Shown here piece after piece: positions 33,922 through 44,403 of a stretch of 64,000 nucleotides of DNA (the stretch's first letter is position 1; every line of letters starts with the position of its first letter). Source of the DNA: Bisporella sp. PMI_857 (Eukaryota > Ascomycota > Leotiomycetes > Helotiales > Helotiaceae). The stretch spans positions 1-64,000 of the forward strand of contig JAJSPD010000125.1 of assembly GCA_021307315.1 (NCBI GenBank), in the 5' to 3' direction. The notes beneath the pieces were generated by a model. That model searched no databases. It was not told the DNA's origin and saw only the letters and a program-made list of their open reading frames with translations. A program made the position numbers and the translations under genes.

Positions 33922-35381
33922 ATGGTCGACCTCAGTAAACTTCCCCCTGAGATTCTCAATACTTATCCGCTACTTCCTCCGCCACCAGGCATCACATCGA
34001 ATTTTGCTCACCCTGCCCAGAACAGAACTGGGCTCAGGTTGGCCATATATATCACCTTGCCTATAGCAATCATATCTGTGATAATGCGTCTTCATACGCG
34101 AGCTAAAGTATCCGGCGGGATTGGAGCAGATGATTGTTGGTTATTCTGTGTAATCTAGATATGTTCTAATATTCAATAGATTTCGCCGTCGCTTCCCTGG
34201 TTGGTAATTCAAAGCATCGAAGTATCAAGCCTTGACTATTGACTCAGATTTGTGTCTGTGCCTACTCTGGATTGCTACTGTGGAGTGAGTCTGAGGATCA
34301 CTTCGAGACAACTTGTACTAAACTTGACAGTGATGAGTGATCTTCTCGGCCTCCACTTGTGGGATATTCCTATCCGCCGTCTCAATGTGCCATTCTTAAA
34401 GGTACGCGCCATTTTCAAAAGCTTCCCGTCGTGCTAATTCTTCGTTCTAGAGTGTCATAGCTTCCCTGGGTTTGTATGCTCTTGGCGCAATACTCGTCAA
34501 AGTATGTCTTTTGTCGCTCTACCTACGGCTGTTTAATATTAATCATAACGCGCGTGTTGTGATATGGGGAGCAATTGTGTTCATTGCCTTGTTATATATT
34601 ACGACCACTAGCGCTATGGTAAAATTCTACCTCCCGCCGAAAGGAGATTGGATATCACTAAGATCTGCTTCTACAACTAATGCTCTCAACAATATCACTG
34701 CGGTTCAAGGCATTGCCGGAGCAGCGACTGATTTCTACATTCTATTCATACCTCTATTTTTCATTAGTAGACTGCACCTGCCACTCCGCCGGAAGATTGG
34801 TGTTTGTGCCATCTTTCTTTCAGGTCTCATGTATGTTTCTCACTCCTCACTTCTGGTAGCTAGAACTCCTTTGACATGATACAGAGCGTGCGTATGTGCG
34901 GTGGTGGGGTGCGTGTATCGGTTCAAAGGACGCACCTCCTTGGATTCATTTTGGGTAACGATGGTTCCATATTTACTCACGTCAGAATCTCCTCACCTAG
35001 ATGGTATCAGTTCGTAGAGAGCTTCAGCTTACATTTGCTAGAATTGTGGAGCTGAACGTTGGAATTATATGCAGTTGTATGCCAGTAGTTTTTGTAGTAT
35101 TGAAAAGCGTCTTAAGCGGCGACTCTTTCTTTACGCGCCTAATCTACTACAGAAGTCGTCACTCAAAGTCCACCATCAAAGGAGCAGGTCAGCCGGATCC
35201 CGATCCATATAATCTGGAGCAAGGTGGTTTTGACAACAATGCACTCCCTGCGGTTCCCAGAGCAGCAATGATAGGTGTAAGATCCTTCACCTGGAAAGGC
35301 ACTCGTTCTAAACCCATTCATGGAGACTCTGGGATCTCAAGCTATCATGAACTTACCTCACTTCACAACGATTACCATTGA
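33922..35381 (+). CDS. seven-transmembrane rhodopsin-like (PF20684-type) integral membrane protein
   Basis: Six exons fit without frame loss: 33922-34149, 34248-34284, 34331-34401, 34451-34830, 34885-34954 and 35001-35381, about 388 aa. Landmarks of the fungal rhodopsin-like membrane family are visible: GADDCW after the second helix, LHLWDIP, SLYLRLF, GAATDFYILFIPL and VELNVGIICSCMP. Several hydrophobic helices and a hydrophilic, Ser-rich C-terminal tail fit a plasma-membrane protein with a cytosolic tail. The family has no proven ligand; members are abundant in plant-associated ascomycetes and often sit near metabolic genes. The exon 5 boundaries are the least certain. It lies between P450 genes 1 and 2. 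Confidence 0.85.
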
Positions 35382-35939
35382 CGATGAGGAAGAAATAGCA
35401 GAAAAAGGAGAACGAGACTCACAATCGATTATTGGAGGCATGCTCTGGCATGAGCACTCGCGAGCAGTGACAGTAGAGGATGTTGTGATTAGTGTTTGTT
35501 ATTTGGGTTAAGAGAGCATTGAAGCTGCATATTAACTAGCTCTTTATTTTTGCACAACTACCAAATCAGTTCGGAGAAGGAGCACGTACAAGACTTCGAA
35601 GTTTTGCTAGCTCAGTAAATATTCGGAATAAAATTATAGAAAGTTTGCTGTTCCCGTTTCCATATTAATTGCAGGGGCATGACATCTTGCGCAGTGTTCA
35701 AACAAGTACTTCAAGTGTTCACCACCACATACGCTAGTGCCATTAGTAACACTTCCACCTATGCATTTGTTATAGGGCGTGCTGATTTCGTTTCCACACT
35801 TGGAATGGAACGCGAAGATGCAAAGACAAAAGCCAGGGAAAGGTGGAAAGGTAGAGGAGTGGAAGGGAAAGCATGGAAGCATGAAAGCATGACAAAGTGT
35901 CTGATCAGAGATGTGACTACTCAAATCCTGCGATTATAT
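35382..35939. other. intergenic, convergent 3' ends
   Basis: This lies between the stop of the rhodopsin-like gene and the stop of the minus-strand P450. No separate gene is supported. Confidence 0.5.
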
Positions 35940-37713
35940 TCAGTCATCTAACAACCAATCTGACCTCTCTCGTACAGACAAAATCACATCATGCCCTTCT
36001 GTGGCTCCCATGACGCCCAGACACGGCTTCGCCGCATCCATCTCAGGAAAACATACTCTACTGTCTTTGATTTTCAATTTGAACCTCCCAAATATCAAAG
36101 CTGTTAAACAAACTATCTCCATCTGTGCGACAAATCTTCCGGGACAATAAGCTAGACCTCCCCCAAATGGCCGGAAGCTGCTGCTCTTTGCCAATCCCGG
36201 ATTCTTTAGAAAGCGATGAGGGTTGAACGATTCAGCATCTGCTCCGAAAACCTGCTCATCCAGAAGCATTTGTCGATAGGGAATGACCACACGAGCACCA
36301 GGTTGGAGAGTTTTATCTCCAATAACGCACTCAGAAATGACATCCCTTGCCGTAATGGACGAAACAGTGGTTCTCATCACTTCATTGTAACATGCTATTA
36401 AGACTGGACAATCCTTTTCGAGTCGATATTGCAGTTCCTTTACCGAGAGATTTTGAGATACAATTGGTAGGATCTCCTCCTCGACCATTGTTTGCAATTC
36501 TGGATCATGGACGATACGTGCAACGAGCCAGAATGCAGCCTTCCATGCATTTGCATTGATTCTGTCCCGATATTAGCAATTATGATGCCTTCTGAGTAAC
36601 CTGAAAACATAACGATCAACATACCCCCAATAGAGCAGAAGCAAGTAAGCACTAATATCACTGTCTGAGTTCCCATTATCTCTCAGTTCCTCCTCTAGCC
36701 TTTTGATCATCCAGCAAGCATCCTCTCGTTCGCTGGGAGGTAGCGTAAAATATCTATCAAAGGCACTTTTCATGACCTCTTTGGATTCCAACATGTCTTT
36801 CGAAAATAAAGCTGGAATTTTATACATCAACTTCCATCCAGTTTCATCAAATTTCAAAAAAGTTTTGAGAAATCGAGGCTCGAGCCTAAGGATTTGGTGG
36901 CCGTAAAATATTTCTGTCACAGGTGCCAAGAGAGAGTGCTGCATCCATCCTTGAAGAGAGACTGTTCTTTCTGTTGGTGTTGCGGAATGAATGATGGATG
37001 AGGGAATGGATGACCACGCCATACTAGTATCAATATGCTTCAGAAATTCCCTTTGAAGTTTATGCATCTCATCTCCAGGATGGAGTTGTATTTGAATAAT
37101 GCGCTCGCAATAGTGAGAGACAGATCTCGTAGCACGGCTTGCGTGGAGTTTAGCTCTTGTTTCATGAGAACTAGGTGTATCCCAAGTACGAGACACTCCT
37201 TCCGGTGTTGCCCCAAACCTGAGCATGATATCTTTTACGTATTCATTGAAAGAGAGTTGTTCATAGTTTCGGAAGACCTCTGAGGCATTCTTTGCTGAGG
37301 TGACGATATAGACATACTGTCCGCCTAGTACAAGTGCGAATGGAACTCGCTGGTTGCCAAAATATAGTCTGTTGGGGTTTGAGTGACACGTTTGCAAGTT
37401 GAAGACGACACAAGTTTACCTTGCTCTTTTCAAGGTCTCATCTGCATTTTGAAAGAATGGGATAGAATGACCAAGCCCTATGCGGTATTTTAGCAACCTA
37501 GTGAGTCGCTCAGAAATTTACATGATCTAGCTTACAAGGTAACCAATATGGTAGGGTTTTGGGCATCTCGGGGTAAAGAAAAGGAAGTACAGTGAAAGTC
37601 CAAAGACGCCATAGTAACAAGACTGCAAAGAGAAAGCCAAATATCAAACAATAGTTTTCAAAAGCTGAGATCCGTGTGTCTATCGCTTGATTCTGTGGGG
37701 TGCTGCTGTACAT
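35940..37713 (-). CDS. cytochrome P450 (gene 2)
   Basis: Four minus-strand exons, 37713-37536, 37477-37420, 37368-36625 and 36561-35940, encode about 533 aa in a continuous frame. The introns are 58, 51 and 63 bp. The N-terminus has a membrane anchor (YCLIFGFLFAVLLLWRLW), then a LPYWLP segment and LGHSIPFF typical of CYP7/CYP8-like fungal P450s. The block INANAWKAAFWLVAR occupies the I-helix position, with Asn rather than the usual acid-Thr pair, as in related CYP7/CYP8 forms. The heme loop is FRPFGGGLAYCPGRF. The reaction and substrate are unknown. It is transcribed divergently from P450 gene 3. Confidence 0.9.
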
Positions 37714-38782
37714 TATGAGCAGGGTGATTATTGATGTGTAAGAATATCTTTGTGGAAATCTATAGACTTCTAAGGGGTAGCGAAAGGGGTTTAGTAATTA
37801 GTCTTTTCGTTCTTGTTCCTCCACTTCAACTATTCTGAACACCATCGACCTCTGTCCACTCAGCCAAGTTGGCTGCCACACTCAGGGCACCTCCATAAGT
37901 TCACAGCACAGGTATGACATTATAAGACGACTATGCGCCCTCGCAGAATGGTTATCCAAAATTCAAGGCCTAGTGATGTGGCACCATGCAAACCCTGGTA
38001 CTTCTTCGGCAATTCATAGCTACGTGAAGAAGTAGAGGTAAGAGCTTGTTCTTGGATGAGGCAGAACGTGATAGTACTTTGCAGCAAGTACTTTGCCGTA
38101 AGGCAACATCATCGGTTCAGCTTCATTGATTCCTAGGAAATTCGTGATTTGAGGATTTCAACACACCGAGTAGCGATTCCCAACCAGGATCCAGCCGCAT
38201 TAGATTGACGGACTATATTGGATAATATGCGAGGGCTTTGCAGATCCTATATATGTAACTGATAGTGAAAATTGTCGCAGAACAGGCGAATTGGCGGAAC
38301 CGTATTCCACTTATGTTTGTGCCGCATAGGTACAGGAGGGAAAATGAACGGTTTGTTTAAGGTAGCGCTGATACGCAGCCAACACGACAGGCTAGGTAGG
38401 CTGGAACTCACACGAGTAGCTATGCAGTGTGATTGAAGCAAGACGCAGGGATGTTCGATAGCGAGAACCAAGGCTTTAATATCCCCACGGAACGAAAGGA
38501 CATTCCCCACTATTAGAAAGAATTGAAGCGTACGAATGGCTAGAATCCCTGTCAGCTTTATAGCACAGGCTAAACGTTGGTATAGGCTTGCAGCTTTAAT
38601 TATTGGATAAACCCCAGCGTGGGGATAGTACAGTATGTCTCATTTTAGGAACAACGGCTTTTGGGAACGGGAACTGCCATCTCCCGACATACCTACAACT
38701 GACACCTCCAATCACCATAACATTTGGGAGCCTATCTAGCAAACGCGAACGTATCCAAAGCCTTCTTGAACAATCCTCGAAC
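37714..38782. other. divergent promoter region of P450 genes 2 and 3
   Basis: About 1.07 kb lies between the two divergent P450 starts and includes the repeat copy 38501-38575. A shared bidirectional promoter is possible. I do not see a palindromic factor site I can name. Confidence 0.45.
38501..38575 (+). repeat. dispersed repeat, copy 2
   Basis: This is the partner of 32967-33040 in the same orientation. It lies about 210 bp upstream of the P450 gene 3 start. Confidence 0.65.
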
Positions 38783-40951
38783 ATGCTAGAAGGCACATTT
38801 CGGGGGTTGTCACTTACGATTATGCACCCTTTCAATGTCATTTCTATCCTGCAAATTTTTGGATTCTTCTCCGTCATTTATGCCTTAAGACGAGTCTACG
38901 TCATTGCGTTTGTTTATTACAATCGGCCGGTAGGTATAATTGCTATGGCACTCTATTCGTCTTCAAACCATTGACCATTGTTATTCTACAGACAAATGTT
39001 CCTCTCCAGGCGACCCCTTTTGCTATTGGAAAGTGGTGGCAGAACTTTGACTTCATTTTCCATGGGCCCACCCTGATTCTCGAAGGATACAACAAATATA
39101 GCAAGAGCTCTTCCTTTGGTATCCCGTCCCTGGAAGAATACCAAGTCCTTGCTTGCACCAAAGCCGATATCAAGGAGCTCTGCAATAGCAAGGAAGATGC
39201 TCTCTCATTTCATGTCGCCATGACTGATGTAAGCACACACCGTGGGAATACAATAGATTGGCATCAAGGTGCTGAAGTGCGTATAGCGAATGTTTCACAA
39301 ATACACCATGTATGGATTTGAGTATGGTGAACCTGACCCACATGACAACGTTCCTACGCGAGCGATCAAGGTCTTGTTTCGAATGCAGCTCCCGCTTCTG
39401 CGTCCCTTGATCGAGAGGAAAGTACGGCATGGATTTGAGCAAGAAATCTCGCATGGGCTAACGGTCGATGGTAAACACAATACTGCTTACTGCATCAGTC
39501 TCTTCCCTAGCTGATATACTTCAGGTTGGTCCTCTGTTTCGACAATGAAATTCACCAAAGGAGTTATAGAAGAGGTCAATGCTCAAATCATTTTGGGAGA
39601 GAAACTCGGTATGTCTTGCCTGTCTATTACCTCATAAATATCAACAACCGCACATTAACAATGGTTAGCAAGCAAACCCAACTGTGTAGAAGCCGCCATT
39701 CGTTACAGTCATGACGCCGTAATTGCTGCGGAGATTGCCCGCCAATTCCCCAGATTTATGATACCGTAGGTTATATCAATCTAAATCAATAGCAAAACTA
39801 ACTCTGAGTAGTGTAGTAGCTCCAGGAGTCATGGCATGGAGCGGCGCTATGAAGAAAGTAGCAGGATATATCACGGCGGTGGTTGAGGAACGACTTGCCC
39901 AAGAAATGAAAGGACTTAATCCTAGCAAAACATACGCAAGTATCAACCTAGCTTTCAGATACTTCCGACACTTATAAAAGGAACAGATGGACTGTATTCA
40001 ATGGACTATTGATTCCTCACAAACACCTGGTCAACGAGCAACTCCTCGCCTCGTCGCTCAAATCATCGGAATTCTTCTGGCATCTTCGCACCAGCTATCA
40101 ATGTTCCTAGCATACATCATATACAACATCTGCATCTACCCTGAGTATCTTACTCCCCTTAGAGAAGAAATTGCAGCGGCCATGCGGATAAGTCCCGAAG
40201 ATCCCTTCAAAGAGATGCATTTACTAGACGGGTTTCTTCTAGAGACTGCTCGGTTAAACCCCCTAGATGCGCGTAAGACTCTCCAGATTATTATTTGGGC
40301 TCATCCATTTCCAAACATCTGCAACAGGAACCTTTCATTTCGTTCTGCACTTCTTTGAATCCCTGCCTAAATTAGATTCATTTCACCTCACTCACAGAAG
40401 TAGTTCATCAGAACTTCAGCACTAACGAAACATCTACACAGTAGCCGTTCAACGCAAAGTCCTCAAACCTACGACTCTCCCTTCTGGAGCTTACATTCCA
40501 CCCGGCAACCTCATAGCCGTGCCTCAACACGCTGTATACCAAGATGCCAACCGATTTTCGAACCCTCTGCACTTTAATCCCCGTCGATTTCGCCAACAAA
40601 CTCAAGACGATGACAAGCCCGTCAAAAAGTTCACAGATGTGAGCTATGACTATTTGCATTGGGGCTCGCCTCGTCGTGCTTGGTGAGTTCTTTTATCATG
40701 TAGCTTGGGAACAGCAAGGATGAGCGGAGAATGCTGATTTAATCCGTAGTCCGGGAAGATGGTATGCTACCCACACGCTCAAACAAGCTGTTGTGCACCT
40801 GGTCACCGAGTATGATGTCAAACTCCAAAACGAAAAAGCGGACCGGAGTTTCTTTTGGACAACGGCTATTGTTCCGCGGTTCAGCACGAGGTTCATGCTG
40901 AAGAAGAGAGTGCAGATGAGTATAAAGAAACCGTTTGTTCACCAGGATTAG
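38783..40951 (+). CDS. cytochrome P450 (gene 3)
   Basis: Nine exons fit one frame of about 536 aa: 38783-38929, 38992-39228, 39287-39470, 39525-39608, 39669-39765, 39809-39935, 39981-40272, 40442-40682 and 40750-40951. The sixth intron begins GCAAGT, a GC-AG intron. The last intron splits the codon of the haem-ligand cysteine (WGSPRRA-C-PGRW). An N-terminal anchor (VISILQIFGFFSVIYAL), the ExxR motif ETAR, and DCIQWTIDS near the I-helix support a fungal class II P450 of the group found in terpenoid and other secondary pathways. The usual I-helix acidic-Thr motif is not obvious (IGILLASSHQ). The substrate is unknown. Confidence 0.88.
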
Positions 40952-42731
40952 TATTTCTAGTAATGGGATTTCATGATAGTGAGATGTTAGACCCAGCATG
41001 AGAATGAAACGAAACATTTCGAGCCAACTACTGGAATTTCTAAGCTTTTTATGAAAGATCACGGAGACCTTCCCGTACAGCGTAACAAATGAAGTTTTTT
41101 TTGGGGGGGGGGGGGGGGGGGTTTCTTAGCACTTGAATCAAAATCAAATCATTGAAATTATTCAAATCTGCTCCTCTTACTGGGTTCCTGCGAGAGCCCG
41201 TGTAGTCGTAATTCAGTGTCACAATTTACCGAACAGCACCAATTCAACGTCGGACGAAACATCAGCGAAATAATCCAAGAGGTGAATTTCAGAAGCAGAA
41301 ATAAGGCAAGTAATTGCCAAGGGCAGCATATTTTTCTTTTACATCTTCCTAGGTGCCGCTACATGCAATGCAGTAACTCCTTTTGTCGAGTGACTACTAT
41401 TAAAGTTAATAATCAGCGGCTGAATCTCTCAGCGTGTATTGTATAGATACAGTAATAGATATCTTATATATATCTACGCCGCCGTCCACTAGTCTTCATT
41501 CATCGTTGGTGATGTCGAACTTTCTTAAACCAGGCAAGGCGTCCCTCCCCACCGTTTGAACCACTTTGTAGCAAAAAGAATAGAACCCCCCCTCCTCTTC
41601 CTTTTTCCCCTGCCCCTTACTTGCATATATAAAATACATTGAATTATCCTGACGCCCAAGCCTCGCATAGCTGAGGCATTTACTGGCTTAAGCTACTTGA
41701 GAAATCAGAATATTCCAGCCCGTTGGAAAATCCTGGCGACTTAGGATTGCCCTTTCTCTCTCGCCCGTTCTGTTTTAGTCTCCGAACAGGACCTATATTG
41801 TGTCCGTAGATATCGCCTGGACTGCATAGCGTCTGGGCTCTACTACACTTCTCCTTCTTCTCTCCTTAGCTCTGGATCTTCCATGTAATTGCCTCACTTT
41901 CTCCCAACTACTCGTTTCGCCTGTGCATGCTATGGGTAATGATGACTACTACTTGGCAAGCAGATAAAGTTTCGTCACAAGGTTTAACATCTTGTTGACG
42001 TGAGATATAAAGCTAAAATGTAAAGAGGAAAGAGTAAAGAGAGAAACAAATACGAACAGTGGAAAACTGGATCTGCCCAGATCTCCTACAGAGCAGCAAA
42101 AGAAGTAACTTTGTATTTTACCACATTCGTTAACATGAGACCTACAATAGCACGTACTGGATAGTAGACAAGGGCATACATCGTCGGGTCAAACACAATG
42201 ACCTAGGCTCAACATTCCGGCATTGTTAAAGTACGCATGGCCCAATATTTGGCATCAAGGGAATTTTGACGGAAAGAAGCTTAAATAGTTTCTCGTTCGT
42301 TTTCTCCGAACTATGGCGAGAAAATATCAATCTGACATCTACTGTCAGCTTTTGAGATTTATCTTCGAGTCCGATGGGGAGAATTGCCCGTGAGTGGGAT
42401 AGAAGTCAATATGTGTTTCGTTGTTTGCTCATTCACATATTTTTCGTTTGCTTGACAGCGAACTGCCCATTTTCGAAGCTGCCTAGGTAGGGTAGGCGAA
42501 ACGAGAACGAGGATTGAGTTAGGAAGAGTGGGAGTCACTGAATGATACATTATTTCATGTTTGTGGGAGTTAGACTGTAAGGTGAAAGAGAGTGGATGTT
42601 GATCCGGTGGACGAATTAATGAGTAAGTGGAGTTGAACTAGCTAAAAAGACAACCTGAATCCGTATTCAATTACCCGCATGCGACAAAAGGAAATATTGG
42701 CTTTAGACAATCTCGAAGATTGACTGATCTC
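40952..42731. other. intergenic
   Basis: No gene is recognised. The region contains the G19 homopolymer at 41103-41121, preceded by T8, and otherwise ordinary sequence. Confidence 0.5.
41103..41121 (+). repeat. G19 homopolymer
   Basis: A run of 19 G follows a T8 run, about 150 bp after the P450 gene 3 stop. It could be a real mutable tract, but its length may be unreliable in the assembly. Confidence 0.85.
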
Positions 42732-43358
42732 TTAAACGTTGTCTGTCTCTTCTTGGGAGAAGGTCTCGGTGCGAGAACCTCCTGGACCCATACCATACCT
42801 TTTAATATTATTTCCAGGCCAGGAATTCTGCTGCGAATCCTGCCTGCTACCATTGTACATATTTTTTTTCGACAACCCAAAGGGTCGAGGGATCTGTTGA
42901 ACGTTCGTAGCCGGCGGGAGATCTTCTTGATCTGAGATCTCTACGCGCCTTCTTCCTTCCCACACCTGCCCTGTTTCCACGGCAGGTCCTCCTTGTACAT
43001 TACCATCACCACCACCTCCTCCCCCTACTCCTCCTCCACCACCACCACCACCACCATAATAGCCACGTTTCTGCTGACCCGGCTGCCATTCAGGTGGACC
43101 GCCATATCCAGAGGGGGCGCCAGCATCCTGCGGAGGGTAGCCGCGCGCCCAAGACGGCCCGTAGGGATTATGCTGATGCGTTGGAGGTTGGTACCCTCCG
43201 TATCCACCTCCATGAAACGAAGCCGAGTTGCCGCCACTCTGCCGGTACTCGGCATCGCGTCCTTCAAGTCCGACTCCATGACCATATCCATTCCCATTCA
43301 TTGCTTGACCCGTTTCTTCATATCCGACAGCATAACTGCTATAACCTGTTCCAGCCAT
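42732..43358 (-). CDS. glycine-rich low-complexity protein
   Basis: The open frame of 208 codons starts at the ATG at 43358. The N-terminal third is Gly/Tyr-rich, a (GGGGGGGGVGGGGGG)-type run lies at about residues 103-117, and the C-terminal half is polar and charged (RRRVEISDQEDLPPA). No known domain is seen. Directly upstream another minus-strand frame reads YSLHLQQQTSLAQQFLEEWL and could be an upstream exon joined by an unmodelled intron, so the true N-terminus is uncertain. An RNA-binding or regulatory low-complexity protein is possible. Confidence 0.5.
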   Translation of the reverse strand: MAGTGYSSYAVGYEETGQAMNGNGYGHGVGLEGRDAEYRQSGGNSASFHGGGYGGYQPPTHQHNPYGPSWARGYPPQDAGAPSGYGGPPEWQPGQQKRGYYGGGGGGGGGVGGGGGGDGNVQGGPAVETGQVWEGRRRVEISDQEDLPPATNVQQIPRPFGLSKKNMYNGSRQDSQQNSWPGNNIKRYGMGPGGSRTETFSQEETDNV

Positions 43359-44403
43359 TCTTCCAGAAATTGCTGGGCGAGGCTAGTCTGTTGCTGCAAG
43401 TGCAAACTGTAGTCGCTGATGGAAGGCGAGGAGGCGAAGGTTGAAGATGGTAAGAATAGGAGGGTGAGTTGTTCGGCGGCCCAGCAGACTTGTATCGACG
43501 ATATTCGTAAATTTCAAGCTAAACAAACACAAAGGTAGGGCGCTGCTTGTTCCTGCTAACATTAATTTTTCTTGTTGGAGATAGAGGGAAGTTGTCGGGT
43601 TCGGTGGAATCGCGATGGATAATCCGACTTGTAATGACAGATGGGTCGCTGTAAGAGTATCAGGCAGCCGGAGGTAGTGAGTGTTAAATGCAGCGATGGG
43701 TTTTTGCTCTGCGATTACAAAATGCCCTAGGAGAATGCGCGCACACGCAGTTCAGATGTAAAGATTTCGAGAGGCAGGTACGATCGTGATTCTGTCGTTC
43801 ATATGGAGAGCGAGTCTGTGCGGCGAGCGCCAGCGCCGGATGAACAAAGAGTGCTTCCCGTCGATTTATATTTCGGAAATGCGTCTCGGAAAGACTATGT
43901 AAGTATTCAGATGGTCCTAGGATGTAGCATTTCGAGAGGAAGCTTGCAGTGCGGAAGGACGCAAAGTTGGCTATGATGCAGTTTTGGAAGGAGTTGAGGT
44001 GTTGGTGACGGCATTGGGGGCATGCGGGGTTCTTATACTCGTTGATGCTCGCTTCGCGGAAACCTGCTCACTGTCATTTACTTTGTAAGGGACCAAATGA
44101 ACGACATTTATTGAGTAACTGATGCCATCTCAACGTCAAAGAAACCAGTCAGCCAACCCGAGACTACATCGTCGCATTGCCACACCACTTCTGCCAAAGG
44201 GGCTCAGCCTTTGTCATTATTGCCATTATTGCCATTATTGCCGCGCTCGTCCAGTGTTACCCCGCCTAACGCGCCTGAATTGTGAGGCGGCGGTTACCAC
44301 GTCACATTCACATACAGCCTCGTTCGCTCGTGCAAATGTCGAAGTGTGAATCTTCATTCTTCTCACAACCCTTTATAGCCACGCCTCGCTGAAGTTCCGT
44401 GAT
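43359..44403. other. divergent promoter region
   Basis: About 1 kb lies between the glycine-rich gene and the DUF6590-like gene. It may include 5' exon(s) of the former (43380-43500). A short TTGCCATTA direct repeat occurs at about 44219-44241. Nothing else is seen. Confidence 0.4.

Noticed and set aside
29268..40951. Complete secondary-metabolite cluster
   Set aside because: No polyketide synthase, peptide synthetase, terpene synthase or prenyltransferase is visible in the window, so only a partial cluster or unrelated P450 genes can be claimed.
42993..43444. Plus-strand frames opposite the glycine-rich gene
   Set aside because: Thr/Arg-rich antisense readings of the Gly codon run; no motif.
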